Below, piece after piece: positions 16,061 to 25,354 of a stretch of 30,253 nt of DNA. Source of the DNA: a virus; IMG/VR virus record IMGVR_UViG_3300025310_000019, positions 1 to 30,253 of that record; one strand, written 5' to 3'. The notes below the pieces were generated by a model. The model ran no database searches. It was not told the origin of the DNA and worked only from the letters and a program-made list of their open reading frames with translations. The translations under genes and the position numbers were made by a program. Numbering within the stretch: the first letter of the stretch is position 1; each line of letters starts with the position of its first letter.

Positions 16061-16820
16061 GACCCTACTACCGGCGCGGCGGCATCGCTTCGCGATCTAT
16101 CACGCCGATTCGCGCGACGTGCTGCCATCGCTTCGCGCAGGCAGCGTGGGGATGATCTTCACGGATCCGCCGTATGGGCACAACAACAACAACGGGGATC
16201 TGATCCACCGGCGGGAGGCTGCTCTCGGCCGTCCCGCGAAAGTACAGGCGATTGCGCGACCCATCGCCAACGACGGTCCAGAAGCGAACGACATCTTCCG
16301 CGGCTCGCTGCCGCTGTGGGCGCGAGTGCTTACGCGCGGCTGCTGCTGCTGCTGCTGCGGCGGCGGCGGCGGCCCCGATCCGCAGTTTGCCCGCTGGTCG
16401 TTGTGGCTCGACGAGGTGTTCGACTTCAAGCAGCAGGTGATCTGGGACAAGGGACCCATGGGAATGGGTTGGCACTACCGGCGCAGCTACGAGACGGTGC
16501 TCGTCGCACAGCAACCCGGCGCCGCGTGCCGATGGTACGACACCAGCCATAAGGTCGAGAACGTGATCCGCCACATTCGCAAGATCATCCCCAAAGCGAC
16601 CGACCATCCGACGCCGAAGCCCGTCGCACTCTCCGCGCACTTCATCGCGCTGCACTCGCAGCCCGGCGACCTCGTCCTCGATCCGTTCCTCGGTGGGGGA
16701 TCGACGCTCGTCGCCGCGACATGGGACGCCGCGCCATCGGCATCGACGTTGACGAGCGCTGGTGCGAGATGGCGGCGCGACGCCTGGACGGCGAAGTTCA
16801 AAGGAGCAATGGCAGCATGA
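16008..16820 (+). CDS. Beta-class DNA methyltransferase (N4/N6 type), frame probably disrupted
   Basis: The frame holds the catalytic motif TDPPYG, then WDKGPMGMGWHYRRSYETVLVAQ, HPTPKPVAL and the SAM-site motif DPFLGGGSTLVAA. This order marks the beta class that methylates cytosine-N4 or adenine-N6. A Cys6-Gly5 run is coded at 16341-16373. After LVAA the usual next part (GRRAIGIDVDERWCEMAARRL) is found in the -1 frame from about 16717, so this ORF ends in unrelated residues. At the other end, TTG 16057 overlaps the previous stop and reads RPYYRRGGI, a typical N-terminus for this family, also in a different frame. The gene may be decaying, phase-shifted or mis-sequenced. ATG 16008 is only the first available start. 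Confidence 0.65.
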   Translation: MARITGPSTSRLRSSTLETLLPARRHRFAIYHADSRDVLPSLRAGSVGMIFTDPPYGHNNNNGDLIHRREAALGRPAKVQAIARPIANDGPEANDIFRGSLPLWARVLTRGCCCCCCGGGGGPDPQFARWSLWLDEVFDFKQQVIWDKGPMGMGWHYRRSYETVLVAQQPGAACRWYDTSHKVENVIRHIRKIIPKATDHPTPKPVALSAHFIALHSQPGDLVLDPFLGGGSTLVAATWDAAPSASTLTSAGARWRRDAWTAKFKGAMAA

Positions 16821-17011
16821 ACGAACAGGAACTGCTTCGCCTCGCCGAGGCGGGATATGAGAGCTACCGCCGCGACGCCGGCGGCGTGAGCCTGGCGACT
16901 GGCGCAAAGATCCCCGAATGGCGGCACCTTGCTCCACGCATTCAGCGCGCTTGGTGTGCCGCCGCCAGGGGCATCGTGAGCGCACTCCGCCCGGTGGAGG
17001 AATCCCTATGA
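16817..17011 (+). CDS. Small phage protein of unknown function (W-x2-L ... AW-x-AA type)
   Basis: ATG 16817 has an AAAGGAG site 11 bases upstream and gives 64 residues: ELLRLAEAGYESYRRDAGG, then IPEWRHLAPRIQRAWCAAARGI. Short phage proteins with this helical pattern are common, but their role is unknown. The same frame extends upstream without a stop into the displaced methyltransferase C-terminus, so a fusion cannot be excluded. The stop overlaps the next ATG (ATGA). Confidence 0.65.
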   Translation: MNEQELLRLAEAGYESYRRDAGGVSLATGAKIPEWRHLAPRIQRAWCAAARGIVSALRPVEESL

Positions 17012-17772
17012 CGCGATGGTTCTGCCTCCTGCTTGCCGTCCCGTGCGCCGCCCAGACGCTCATCAATGGCGCCAGGGACTTCGCCGAGCTGCCCAGTCCG
17101 CCCTCATCGCCTCCGGCCGGGTCCATTCGGATCGCCAACGTCGGCAACAAACTTCACTGCCGGGACTCCGCCGGCGGCAACTGTCTGCCCACATCGTCCG
17201 GCCTCACGAGTAATCCGGGAGACGCCTGGTTTGTGCCACATGGCATCCCGTACTATGCCGGCACCCTCACTGCCACAGCTGGAACGCTCTATCTTCAGGC
17301 CTTCCAGACTCAGGCGTCGATGGAGTTCCGCGCCATGGCCGTGCAGATCACCTCCGGCGCCGCGCCGGGGACCGGGGCATGCGGCTGCATCTACACCCGG
17401 GCCGCCAATGGCGAGCTGACGCGCATTGCACAAACCAGCGGAGTCGTGGTCTCGACCGCGAGGGTCACCAGGTTCCCGTGGGCCTCCGGGTCCGCCGTGG
17501 CATCCGGGAAGCTCACATTGCCAGCCGGCCAGAACTACTTTCTCGGGTGGGGCGCGGAGGCCACCCCCGGGATCCGCAGTTCGGCCGAGTCCATCGGCGC
17601 CATCGTTCTGAACGAATTCGATGGCGGATCCACGTTCCTGACCAAACAGATCGCGAACGTGACCGGCGCCATCACCGGCACTGGAACCGGCGTCACCTGC
17701 CCGGCCACGATCGCCGACGCCTCAGTCACGCCCGTGAACCGCGTTATCGCGATGCTCTCTCTCGCCCCGTAA
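17008..17772 (+). CDS. Exported tail-associated protein with Sec signal peptide
   Basis: ATG 17008 overlaps the previous stop (ATGA) and gives 254 residues; the open frame extends upstream but overlaps that gene. The N-terminus MTRWFCLLLAVPCAAQ is a short Sec signal with cleavage expected after CAA or AxA. A short Cys-containing domain (GSIRIANVGNKLHCRDSAGGNCLP) resembles the early part of the 3770 gene product. A beta-rich body follows (YYAGTLTATAGTLYLQAF, KLTLPAGQNYFLGWGAEA). It sits between tail genes, so it is probably virion-associated or secreted. No family was recognised. Confidence 0.65.
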   Translation: MTRWFCLLLAVPCAAQTLINGARDFAELPSPPSSPPAGSIRIANVGNKLHCRDSAGGNCLPTSSGLTSNPGDAWFVPHGIPYYAGTLTATAGTLYLQAFQTQASMEFRAMAVQITSGAAPGTGACGCIYTRAANGELTRIAQTSGVVVSTARVTRFPWASGSAVASGKLTLPAGQNYFLGWGAEATPGIRSSAESIGAIVLNEFDGGSTFLTKQIANVTGAITGTGTGVTCPATIADASVTPVNRVIAMLSLAP

Positions 17773-20700
17773 TGCCCATCGGAACGATCAACACCGCCAA
17801 GGAGCAGGCGCAAGCGCCGCGCCCGCTGCTCCTGGCGACGGTGACGTTCCTCGACGGCACGATCCTGCGCCTCTCCACCGACGGCCTGCGCACCGCCGAC
17901 GCGGGCTTCAGCTATGCCGGCAACGACTACCTGCCGCGCATCCTCAACCAGGACATCGCCGCGATTCAGGCGCTCTCGGACGGCGGGATCGACATCGCGC
18001 CGAGCGTGACGCTCGAACTAAACAACGCCGACGGCGCGATGTGGCAACACGAGATCGACCGCGGATGGCGCGGCGCACGGCTCGTGCTCACGTTCATTTT
18101 CTGGACGCCGGGCCAGAACGATTTCAGTAGCGACTCGATCACCAAGTTCCGCGGCATCTGCGGAGCGCCGGAGGTCGATGAGACGCGCCTCCGCGTCACC
18201 GCGACCTCGCTCCTCGCCCTCGCCAACGCGCAGCTGCCCACCGCGCGCATCCAGCCGCGCTGCCTGCACCACTTCCCCCGCACGGCGGCCGAGCGGCAGC
18301 ACGGCGCGGACAACGAGGACTCACTCTTCTACGGTTGCGGTTACTCGCCGGATGCGACCGGGGCGAACGCGCGCGGCAACTATTCGTCGGGCACGACCGC
18401 GTTCACCTCGTGCAACCGGACCAAGGAGCACTGCGTCGCGCGGGGCATGTACACGCAGGACTCCTCCTCCCGAACCACCGGGCGCTTCAGCGGCGTGCAA
18501 TGGGACCCGCCGAAGTCCTGGCGCTCGCGTGCATATAAGCCCCAGGCAACGTGGGAGGAGGGTTCCAACACGTCGAACGAGGCCAAGTACGGCGACGTGA
18601 TCCCCCTCGTATGGGGCACAGCCTGGGTAGAGCCCAAGATCGCCAATGTGATTGGCGACGCCAACTCGACACGTTTCGAGTGCCTGGTCTGCTGGGGCGA
18701 AGTCGACCAGATCCTCCGCGTCGTGGTCAACGACGTCGAACTGCCCGCCGCGACGGACATGTCCCACGGCGCGCTGCCCGTCGCAGACGCGTTGTTCCGT
18801 TGGAACCTCGTCAACCGCGGCGACCGCGACGGCGCCCCCAATGCCGACGCAGGCTATGACTCGGCCGGCGATCCCTACGGCAGCATCTGCGTCCTCGAGT
18901 GCGTCGTACCTCGGCGGCTCGCCGAATCGTCAGCCGTCCCGCGCGTCCGAGTCCTCCTGCGCGGACCAAAACTGCGAAAGTACACCGACGTCTCGACGTA
19001 CACGAAGGCGGGCTATCCCGACAACGAGAACCTCGCCTGGATCATCATGGACCAGCTGATCTGGTCCGGGCTGTCTTATTCGGACCTCGACATCCAGAGC
19101 TTCATCGATGCCGCGGCCATCTGCGCGGCGTCGGTCACCTTCAAGGACCACGACGGACTCAACAACACGCACGGCCGATTCACCGGCTCCGTCGTGTTGG
19201 ACCAACGCCAACCCGCCTCCGAGATCCTGCGGGGCGCCCGCAACGCCTGCCGCGCGTTGCTGGTCGCCAACTCAGACGCCGACGCGAAGCTCAAGCTCGT
19301 CATCGAGCAGACGCTCGCCGCGCAGCAGGCCGCTCCCGTTGCCGGGAGCAACTACAGCACGGCGATCGCCTCCAAACTCGCCGACGGCACGGCCGCGAAC
19401 GGGTACGTAGCGTATGACTTCTCGGAATCGAACATCCTGCGCCGCGGCGGCCAGAGCACGTTCCGCCTTTTCGCGCCCTCCGCTCTCCCGAACCGCGTCG
19501 GCCACCAGTTCCAGGACCGGCACAACAACTATTCGCTCGACAGCGAGACAATCATCGATGTCGACGGCCTGATCCGCGATGGCGGTGTCGAAAAGCCCGG
19601 CTCGTTTCCGCTCGTCGGCGTGGCCTCGCACGACCACGCACGACGCGTGATCTCGACATGGATGGCCCGGCAGCTGCTAGGCAACCCCCGCAACGCGGGT
19701 TTCGGCGACGCCGGCGGCACTTGGATGTGCGAATTCGAGACCACGTTCCGCGCCGTCCGCCTCCAGATCGGCCAGATCGTACGGCTCAGCTACGCGCAGC
19801 ACGGCATCTCGAACCAGCTGATGCGCATTGAGCGCGTGCAACCCACCACGAACTACGAGTACTGTAAGCTGACGCTCCGCTGGCACTCCGACGAGTGGTA
19901 TCTCGACACGTTTGGCCAGGAGGACTCGCCGCGCTTCAGCGGCTCGCGGCGGAACCGCTTGGCGAGGCCGCCATACCCCATCTTCGGCAACACCGCCACT
20001 GGCGGGCTGACCAATCCGGATCCGATGTATGGTCGCGAGCGTTTCTTCGGGCTGACCGCAACCCGAGACGACGCTGATCTCTACCAGCTGCGCGCCTCGA
20101 GCAAGCTCCCCGTGAACACCTTTCCGGCGGGCTTCCGCGCCCCGTGGATTCCCCACCAAGGGAACACTGCCTCCACTGGCGGTGCGCTGCCCGGCAACAC
20201 TCGCTATTACGTCGAGCTCGTCGCGATCGGCCCGGGCGGCCTCTCGGCCCCATCGATCCAGTGCCAGATCGATGTGCCGGCCGGTACGTCGACGAACACG
20301 ATCACCGTCCCGGATGTCGACTGGGATGCGTCGGCCACCGGCTACGGCCTGTTTGTCGGCACCGATCCGCAGCGGACTATCTACCAGGGCGCCTACGTCG
20401 GAACTCCGGCCAGCGTCACGTTCACCGGCCCGATCGACTGGAGCGCCGCTTCCCGCGTCAAACCAGACCCCGAGTTCGACTTCGCGCGATGGCGGATCAA
20501 GCGCGTGCGGAACGCCGGCGTCGCCGCATTCGAGCCGACGGGGGCGACGTCCTCCACGATCACCCTCGCCAACGCCTACTGGACCACCAATCAATGGGCC
20601 GGCTACGACGTCTCCGCGATCGGCGCGGATCTGGGCTACGACGCCGGTCCGCTGTGGAACTGGCGAATCGTCAGTAACACGAGCGATACCCTCACGGTCG

Positions 20701-21794
20701 ACACGAGCTACGGCCCGGCGCCCAATGCCGTGCTGGACTGGACCGAGGGCACCGAGCGATACCTCCTCGTCATCCGCACGAAGCCCACGACGATCACAGC
20801 GGACACCATCACCGAACCGAACTGGGATAATTCCCTCGCCCTCGATCCGGGGGCCCAACCCATCACCGCCGCCACCAACGCCAGCCCCATAGTCTGCACG
20901 GTCGCCGGGCACGGTTTCGTCAATGGCGACAAGATCCGGGTTGACTTCGCCGAGGGCAACACCGCGGCCAACGGCCTATGGACCGTCGCCGGCGCGACGA
21001 CCGATACGTTCGAGCTCTCCGGATCGGTGGGCAACGGCGCCTACACCGGCGGCGGCATCGTGCGCCGCCGCACCGGCGGGCTCGGAGCCGACGAAGCGAA
21101 GGGCAAGCTGCTGCGCATCCTCGCCGGCAAGGGGCGCGGCCACGTGTATAAGATCGCCTCGAACACTGCCACGGCGATAACGATCGAAGGACAGTGGATC
21201 GAAACCCCAGACTCGAGCACACGGTTCATCACTGAAGAGCCGGATTGGCTTCGCATCGTCGACACGAGCCCGGCCAATATTGACAGCTGGGACCCGCCCC
21301 AGATCCCGGAGTTCGTCCTCGACCTCGCGGGGCACGGCCAACGCACGCTCCTGGTCCAGCTGGTCCCCGTGGACGGCGGCGGTAACGAGGCGATGGAGTC
21401 GGCATGCCAGCTCCGCGACACGTACTGTTTCCACGACCTAGGCCAAGCCCTCGAGCAGTACCAGTCCGCGGTCAACCTCACCGTCGACGGCACGCTCTCA
21501 ATCGGATCCGATCAGGCCTCGCGTATCTCGCTGCGCCGCGCGGCGTCGGCCGTCGCCGTCAAGGCGGTCGTGAAGACCGCGCCGTCCGGGGCGGACCTGA
21601 CGGTGCAGTTGCTCGTCGGCACCACGGAGTGGATGGCCCTCACGATCCCCTCTGGCTCCACCGCCATCGAGGCGACAGCCTCGCAGCTCGCCTCCGCTTC
21701 TCAGATCCCCGCAGACACCAACATCCGGCTGGACCTGGTCACTGTCGGCACCACCTTCCCCGGCGCCGACCTCTCCGTCGCCATCTACCTATGA
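17772..21794 (+). CDS. Large tail-tip (tail hub/host specificity) protein
   Basis: ATG 17772 overlaps the previous stop (TAATG) and yields 1340 residues. The N-terminal 150 residues (LLLATVTFLDGTILRLSTDGL, GIDIAPSVTLELNN) resemble hub proteins of GTA/siphophage tails. Residues about 180-260 hold several cysteines (CLHHFPR, FYGCGYSPDA, TSCNRTKEHC). This is the tip-protein pattern in which a Cys-rich loop (CNRT, HC) is conserved. Residues about 280-720 form the J-like body. Later come an Fn3-like domain (ALPGNTRYYVELVAIGPGGLSAPS, about 805) and an FCCH-like domain (residues 1033-1100). It probably forms the tail tip that contacts the receptor. Confidence 0.8.
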   Translation: MPIGTINTAKEQAQAPRPLLLATVTFLDGTILRLSTDGLRTADAGFSYAGNDYLPRILNQDIAAIQALSDGGIDIAPSVTLELNNADGAMWQHEIDRGWRGARLVLTFIFWTPGQNDFSSDSITKFRGICGAPEVDETRLRVTATSLLALANAQLPTARIQPRCLHHFPRTAAERQHGADNEDSLFYGCGYSPDATGANARGNYSSGTTAFTSCNRTKEHCVARGMYTQDSSSRTTGRFSGVQWDPPKSWRSRAYKPQATWEEGSNTSNEAKYGDVIPLVWGTAWVEPKIANVIGDANSTRFECLVCWGEVDQILRVVVNDVELPAATDMSHGALPVADALFRWNLVNRGDRDGAPNADAGYDSAGDPYGSICVLECVVPRRLAESSAVPRVRVLLRGPKLRKYTDVSTYTKAGYPDNENLAWIIMDQLIWSGLSYSDLDIQSFIDAAAICAASVTFKDHDGLNNTHGRFTGSVVLDQRQPASEILRGARNACRALLVANSDADAKLKLVIEQTLAAQQAAPVAGSNYSTAIASKLADGTAANGYVAYDFSESNILRRGGQSTFRLFAPSALPNRVGHQFQDRHNNYSLDSETIIDVDGLIRDGGVEKPGSFPLVGVASHDHARRVISTWMARQLLGNPRNAGFGDAGGTWMCEFETTFRAVRLQIGQIVRLSYAQHGISNQLMRIERVQPTTNYEYCKLTLRWHSDEWYLDTFGQEDSPRFSGSRRNRLARPPYPIFGNTATGGLTNPDPMYGRERFFGLTATRDDADLYQLRASSKLPVNTFPAGFRAPWIPHQGNTASTGGALPGNTRYYVELVAIGPGGLSAPSIQCQIDVPAGTSTNTITVPDVDWDASATGYGLFVGTDPQRTIYQGAYVGTPASVTFTGPIDWSAASRVKPDPEFDFARWRIKRVRNAGVAAFEPTGATSSTITLANAYWTTNQWAGYDVSAIGADLGYDAGPLWNWRIVSNTSDTLTVDTSYGPAPNAVLDWTEGTERYLLVIRTKPTTITADTITEPNWDNSLALDPGAQPITAATNASPIVCTVAGHGFVNGDKIRVDFAEGNTAANGLWTVAGATTDTFELSGSVGNGAYTGGGIVRRRTGGLGADEAKGKLLRILAGKGRGHVYKIASNTATAITIEGQWIETPDSSTRFITEEPDWLRIVDTSPANIDSWDPPQIPEFVLDLAGHGQRTLLVQLVPVDGGGNEAMESACQLRDTYCFHDLGQALEQYQSAVNLTVDGTLSIGSDQASRISLRRAASAVAVKAVVKTAPSGADLTVQLLVGTTEWMALTIPSGSTAIEATASQLASASQIPADTNIRLDLVTVGTTFPGADLSVAIYL

Positions 21795-21841
21795 CCCGCC
21801 GCCTCCTTTGCCTGGCGCCGGCTCAACCGTGAGGATGGCCT

Positions 21842-22552
21842 ATGACGTACCCCCTGCATCTGGCGCCGGCACACCCGGACAACTGGCGCCCAGGGCGCGG
21901 CGGACTGCATCCCTGCGCGATCGTGATCCACCGGATGGATGCAACAATTAGCAGCGCCAAGGCGTGGTTCGCCGCGGGCCAAGCTGCGCGCCAGGGCCGC
22001 GGGCCGAGTGCCGCCCACTACGGCATCGGCCTCGACGGCCGGCGCGAGCGCTATGTTGAGGAGGCCGACACGGCCTTCCATTGCGGCGCCACCGGATCCG
22101 CCATCCTCGGCGCACATTATCCGTGGGCTTGGCCTGGCCTGAACCTGAACACGGTGACCATCGGCATCGAGCACGAGGGCTCGGGACGCCAACCGTGGAC
22201 CGATGAGATGATCCACTCGAGCGCAGAGCTGATCGCCGACATCGCGCGCCGGTACGCCTTCGAGATCTCCCGAACGACCGTGGTTCCGCACAATGCGCTG
22301 AAGCCGACAGCCTGTCCGGGGCCGGTGTGTCCGCTCGATCAGATCATCGGCTTGGCCCGCGCGGCCCGCGAGCGGCTTGACCAGCCCCCCGAGTCCACCG
22401 CACGAGCGACCACGGCGCCGGTCGACACCGTGGCCGTCGCGGCGCTCCGGACGGCCGTGGACGCCTACGCGGCCGCGCTCCTGGAGGGACGAGCCGACCC
22501 TGCGCGCTGGCGCAGCGTCGAGACCGCCTGGGAGGCTCTCCGTGGCGGCTGA
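21842..22552 (+). CDS. N-acetylmuramoyl-L-alanine amidase endolysin (Amidase_2)
   Basis: The 236-residue protein cleaves the amide bond between N-acetylmuramic acid and L-alanine in peptidoglycan. Zinc ligands are visible as His30 (AIVIHRMD), His150 (VVPHNAL) and Cys158 (TACPGP), the exact Amidase_2/T7-lysozyme-type set, with GIEHEG in between. No signal peptide is present, so export needs a holin, and no holin gene is obvious in the window. Residues about 185-236 are a helical tail. A GAGGAT-type site precedes ATG 21842. Confidence 0.9.
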   Translation: MTYPLHLAPAHPDNWRPGRGGLHPCAIVIHRMDATISSAKAWFAAGQAARQGRGPSAAHYGIGLDGRRERYVEEADTAFHCGATGSAILGAHYPWAWPGLNLNTVTIGIEHEGSGRQPWTDEMIHSSAELIADIARRYAFEISRTTVVPHNALKPTACPGPVCPLDQIIGLARAARERLDQPPESTARATTAPVDTVAVAALRTAVDAYAAALLEGRADPARWRSVETAWEALRGG

Positions 22553-25340
22553 GGCCATTCAAAAGCTCCAGCCGAACCGCACGATGCACCTGCGCGGCTT
22601 CGACGACCGCGGCGCGGCGGCGAGTTTGCACTCGACCAGCGCGTCGGGCTTCACGGTGTCGGGCGTCTTCCGCGACGCGGCCGACTTCGCGGTTCTCGTT
22701 TTGTGGGACCGTGACAATTTCTTCGAGCACCCGCGGCTGAAGTATCTCCCTGACGACGACTTCACTGGCGTCGTGCTCAGCTTCGACGCGCAATACACCG
22801 GGTGCGCGACGCTCGACTCACTCAAGTTCGAGACGATCCCGTACCGCAGCTTGAGCTACATCAAGAGCGACGGCACCTCGGGCACGGTCTCGCTGTGGAG
22901 CAATCTCAGCTCACCCACCCCGGCAGCCGGCACATGGACGAAAGCCGCGACCACGGTCACCATCGCCACGACGCTCCCGCTCGCGGTGATCTACGACCGC
23001 GTGACCATCTGGTTTCGCAATTACGCGTTCGACTACATTGCCGCGGGCACCGAGACCGCAGCCGACGTCGCCGCCGCGCTCGAATCGCAGATCAACGGCG
23101 CGGGAATGGACGCAACCGGCATCGAATGCACGCGCTCGGGCGCGGTGCTCACGATACGCGCGAAGACCGCCGGCGCCGACGGCAACCTGCTGCGCATCTA
23201 TACGCAGTCCAAGACCGCCACGCTCACCGCCACGGCATCGAGCGAGGCTCTCACGGGCGGCAGCTCGGCCGCCACCTGGTCGATCTCGCTCGACTTCTCG
23301 GCGCTCGGTCTGACGAGCCTGCGGCAACTGTGGCTCACCTTCGCCCCGGCGCTCGCGGACGGGGCCGAGTACTCGGCCACCGAGTTCGAGTGCGTGTTCA
23401 GCAATTGGACCGTCACCGGCGCCAACAAGGCGCTGAAGGTGGCCGGGCCCGGCAGCGTCCGCATCGGCTCGGCCGACGCCTGGTGCAGCTACGCCGGCGC
23501 GAGCTGGGCGCGCGAGGCCGGCTTCTACTTCCGGGGCTTCGCTCAGCGCGCCTCGACCGTGGGCGACTCGGTCACGATCGAGTACCACTGCCAACACACG
23601 CACGACCTCTACATCGGCGTCTCGCTCTACACCGATCGCGGCAAGTGGGGCGTGGTGCTCGACGGCGACTCGGAGACGCTGTACTCCTCGTACCTCGCGA
23701 CCAGTTCGCCCGTCGTGACGCGGCAACTCGTCCGATCCGGCGTCGCCGCCGGCGCGCACCGCGTGACGCTCACGCTCCGGACGAAGGAGGCGGCCAGCTC
23801 GGCCAACTTCGGCTACTTCGATTTCGTCGAGGCTGCGGTCCCGTCTGATGTGCCGGATCCGGACGTCACGTACAGCGAAGTCTGCCCGGCAAACGACTAC
23901 GGCACTGACCACGGATACAAACTCTCGCCTCAGAGGCTGCACTGGAACCTCGAGCGCCTCGGCTTCCAAGGCCCGCGCAACGTCTACGTGTCGGTGTTCT
24001 GGTGGAACCAGCGGGTTCGCCAAGGGCATACGTTCCCGTCTGCCTCAATCGACCTCGCAGAGTTGACGCTCGCCTCTGGCGACGCCGTGTTCGTCGACAT
24101 CGGCGGCCAGGTGTTCGGCTGCTCGATATTCCCCGCACACACAGCCGCGCAGGTGGCCAAGCACCTCAAGTACTTCATCAATGGCGCGAGCACTGGTGTA
24201 TGGGCCGACGTCTCCGGTACGGTGCTCACGATCACGTGCCGCGCGATCGCTGCGGCGTACACTTTCACCCTCGACGCCTGGCGCGAGCAGCCGGGCCCGG
24301 TCAACACAGACTACACCATCACCGGTTCGCTCAACTCCGGAGGCGTGCCCGGCCTGTGGGTGATCGATCCGACGCAGACGCCCACGATCAACCGCGGCGC
24401 GCGCGATTGGCTCGCGGATCTGTGCGCCGAGACGGCGGCCGACGGGCGGGAGTTGACGCTCGCCTATTCGATGGAGCTGCTCAACCCCCCAGACGATCCG
24501 GGCGGCGGCCACGTGTGGGCGGCGCGGCACTGGAACGGTGATGCCGTGCAGACCGCGACGGGGTTCGGCTCCAATGTCACGACGCACTGCTCCTTCGTCT
24601 CCAAGGTGCTCGCCTATCACAGAGACGTTTTCCTCGACACCGCGGACCTGATGGACGCGGCCGGCATCGACGTGCACCTGCAGCTCGGCGAGTTCGTCTG
24701 GTGGTATTTTCCCGGCTCGAATCCCTCCGACACCAAGGGCATGGCGTTCTACGACGACGAGACCGCCGCGGCCGCGGTGACCGCGCTCGGCCGCGCGCTC
24801 GCGCAGTTCATGTCCGCGGACGACGACCCGGGCGTGAACAGCTACGAAGACGCCGATTTTCTGCGCGACCGCCTGTTCGACTACATGAACGCTCTCGCCT
24901 CCCACGTGCGAACGACGTATCCGAGCGCGGTCATCGAACTGCTCCTGCCGCTCGACGTGAACTATCCCGAACCCTACGGTGTGAACCAGCTCGGCGGCCA
25001 GCTCAACCATTACCTGCACACCGACCCACGCATCTTGGATCCGTCCACGGCGCCGTTCGACCGGCTCAAGATTGAGGGGCTCGACTTCGGCGCCGGCGCG
25101 CGCGATCACGACAAGGCGCGTTGGGCGATGAGCTACCCCGTCACCACCGGCACGTGGCCGCGGGCGGACGTGCGCTACCTCGTGCCGCTTTTCAATGGCG
25201 GCTGCCCGTGGACGAGCGAATACCTGCGCGCCCGCAATGAGGGCGTGCCCGTCATCAATTTCTGGGCATTCGATCACGTCTGCATCTTCGGCTGGCCTCT
25301 GCCGCTGCCCGAACCCGCGCGCGCTGCGCGCTTCATCTGA
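22542..25340 (+). CDS. Large tail protein with glycosidase-like C-terminal domain
   Basis: The GTG start at 22542 overlaps the amidase end by 11 bases and gives 932 residues. The first 450 residues are beta-rich (VTIWFRNYAFDYIAAGTETAADVAAALESQINGAG, AGSVRIGSADAW). A similar 'AAQVAKHLKYFINGA ... GTVLTITCRA' unit returns near residue 530, so an internal repeat is likely. From about residue 600 the pattern of alternating strands and helices suggests a TIM barrel: TLAYSMELLNPP, VHLQLGEFVWWYF with Glu717 at a strand end, LPLDVNYPEP, INFWAFDHVCIFGW. It may be a tail protein with sugar-degrading or sugar-binding ability. No close family is claimed. Confidence 0.65.
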   Translation: MAAEAIQKLQPNRTMHLRGFDDRGAAASLHSTSASGFTVSGVFRDAADFAVLVLWDRDNFFEHPRLKYLPDDDFTGVVLSFDAQYTGCATLDSLKFETIPYRSLSYIKSDGTSGTVSLWSNLSSPTPAAGTWTKAATTVTIATTLPLAVIYDRVTIWFRNYAFDYIAAGTETAADVAAALESQINGAGMDATGIECTRSGAVLTIRAKTAGADGNLLRIYTQSKTATLTATASSEALTGGSSAATWSISLDFSALGLTSLRQLWLTFAPALADGAEYSATEFECVFSNWTVTGANKALKVAGPGSVRIGSADAWCSYAGASWAREAGFYFRGFAQRASTVGDSVTIEYHCQHTHDLYIGVSLYTDRGKWGVVLDGDSETLYSSYLATSSPVVTRQLVRSGVAAGAHRVTLTLRTKEAASSANFGYFDFVEAAVPSDVPDPDVTYSEVCPANDYGTDHGYKLSPQRLHWNLERLGFQGPRNVYVSVFWWNQRVRQGHTFPSASIDLAELTLASGDAVFVDIGGQVFGCSIFPAHTAAQVAKHLKYFINGASTGVWADVSGTVLTITCRAIAAAYTFTLDAWREQPGPVNTDYTITGSLNSGGVPGLWVIDPTQTPTINRGARDWLADLCAETAADGRELTLAYSMELLNPPDDPGGGHVWAARHWNGDAVQTATGFGSNVTTHCSFVSKVLAYHRDVFLDTADLMDAAGIDVHLQLGEFVWWYFPGSNPSDTKGMAFYDDETAAAAVTALGRALAQFMSADDDPGVNSYEDADFLRDRLFDYMNALASHVRTTYPSAVIELLLPLDVNYPEPYGVNQLGGQLNHYLHTDPRILDPSTAPFDRLKIEGLDFGAGARDHDKARWAMSYPVTTGTWPRADVRYLVPLFNGGCPWTSEYLRARNEGVPVINFWAFDHVCIFGWPLPLPEPARAARFI

Positions 25341-25354
25341 AAGGACAAAAAACA

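Noticed and set aside
16721-17011. One 96-residue protein from ATG 16721 as a single gene
   Set aside because: Its first third is the displaced methyltransferase C-terminus; a better start with a ribosome site is ATG 16817.
17379-17771. Upstream extension of the tail-tip frame
   Set aside because: It overlaps the exported 254-residue protein; ATG 17772 with TAATG overlap is a better start, and the extension is Arg-rich shadow sequence.
19677-20912. 411-residue minus-strand open frame inside the tail-tip gene
   Set aside because: It is fully covered by the large tail-tip protein and has no recognisable domain or ribosome site.
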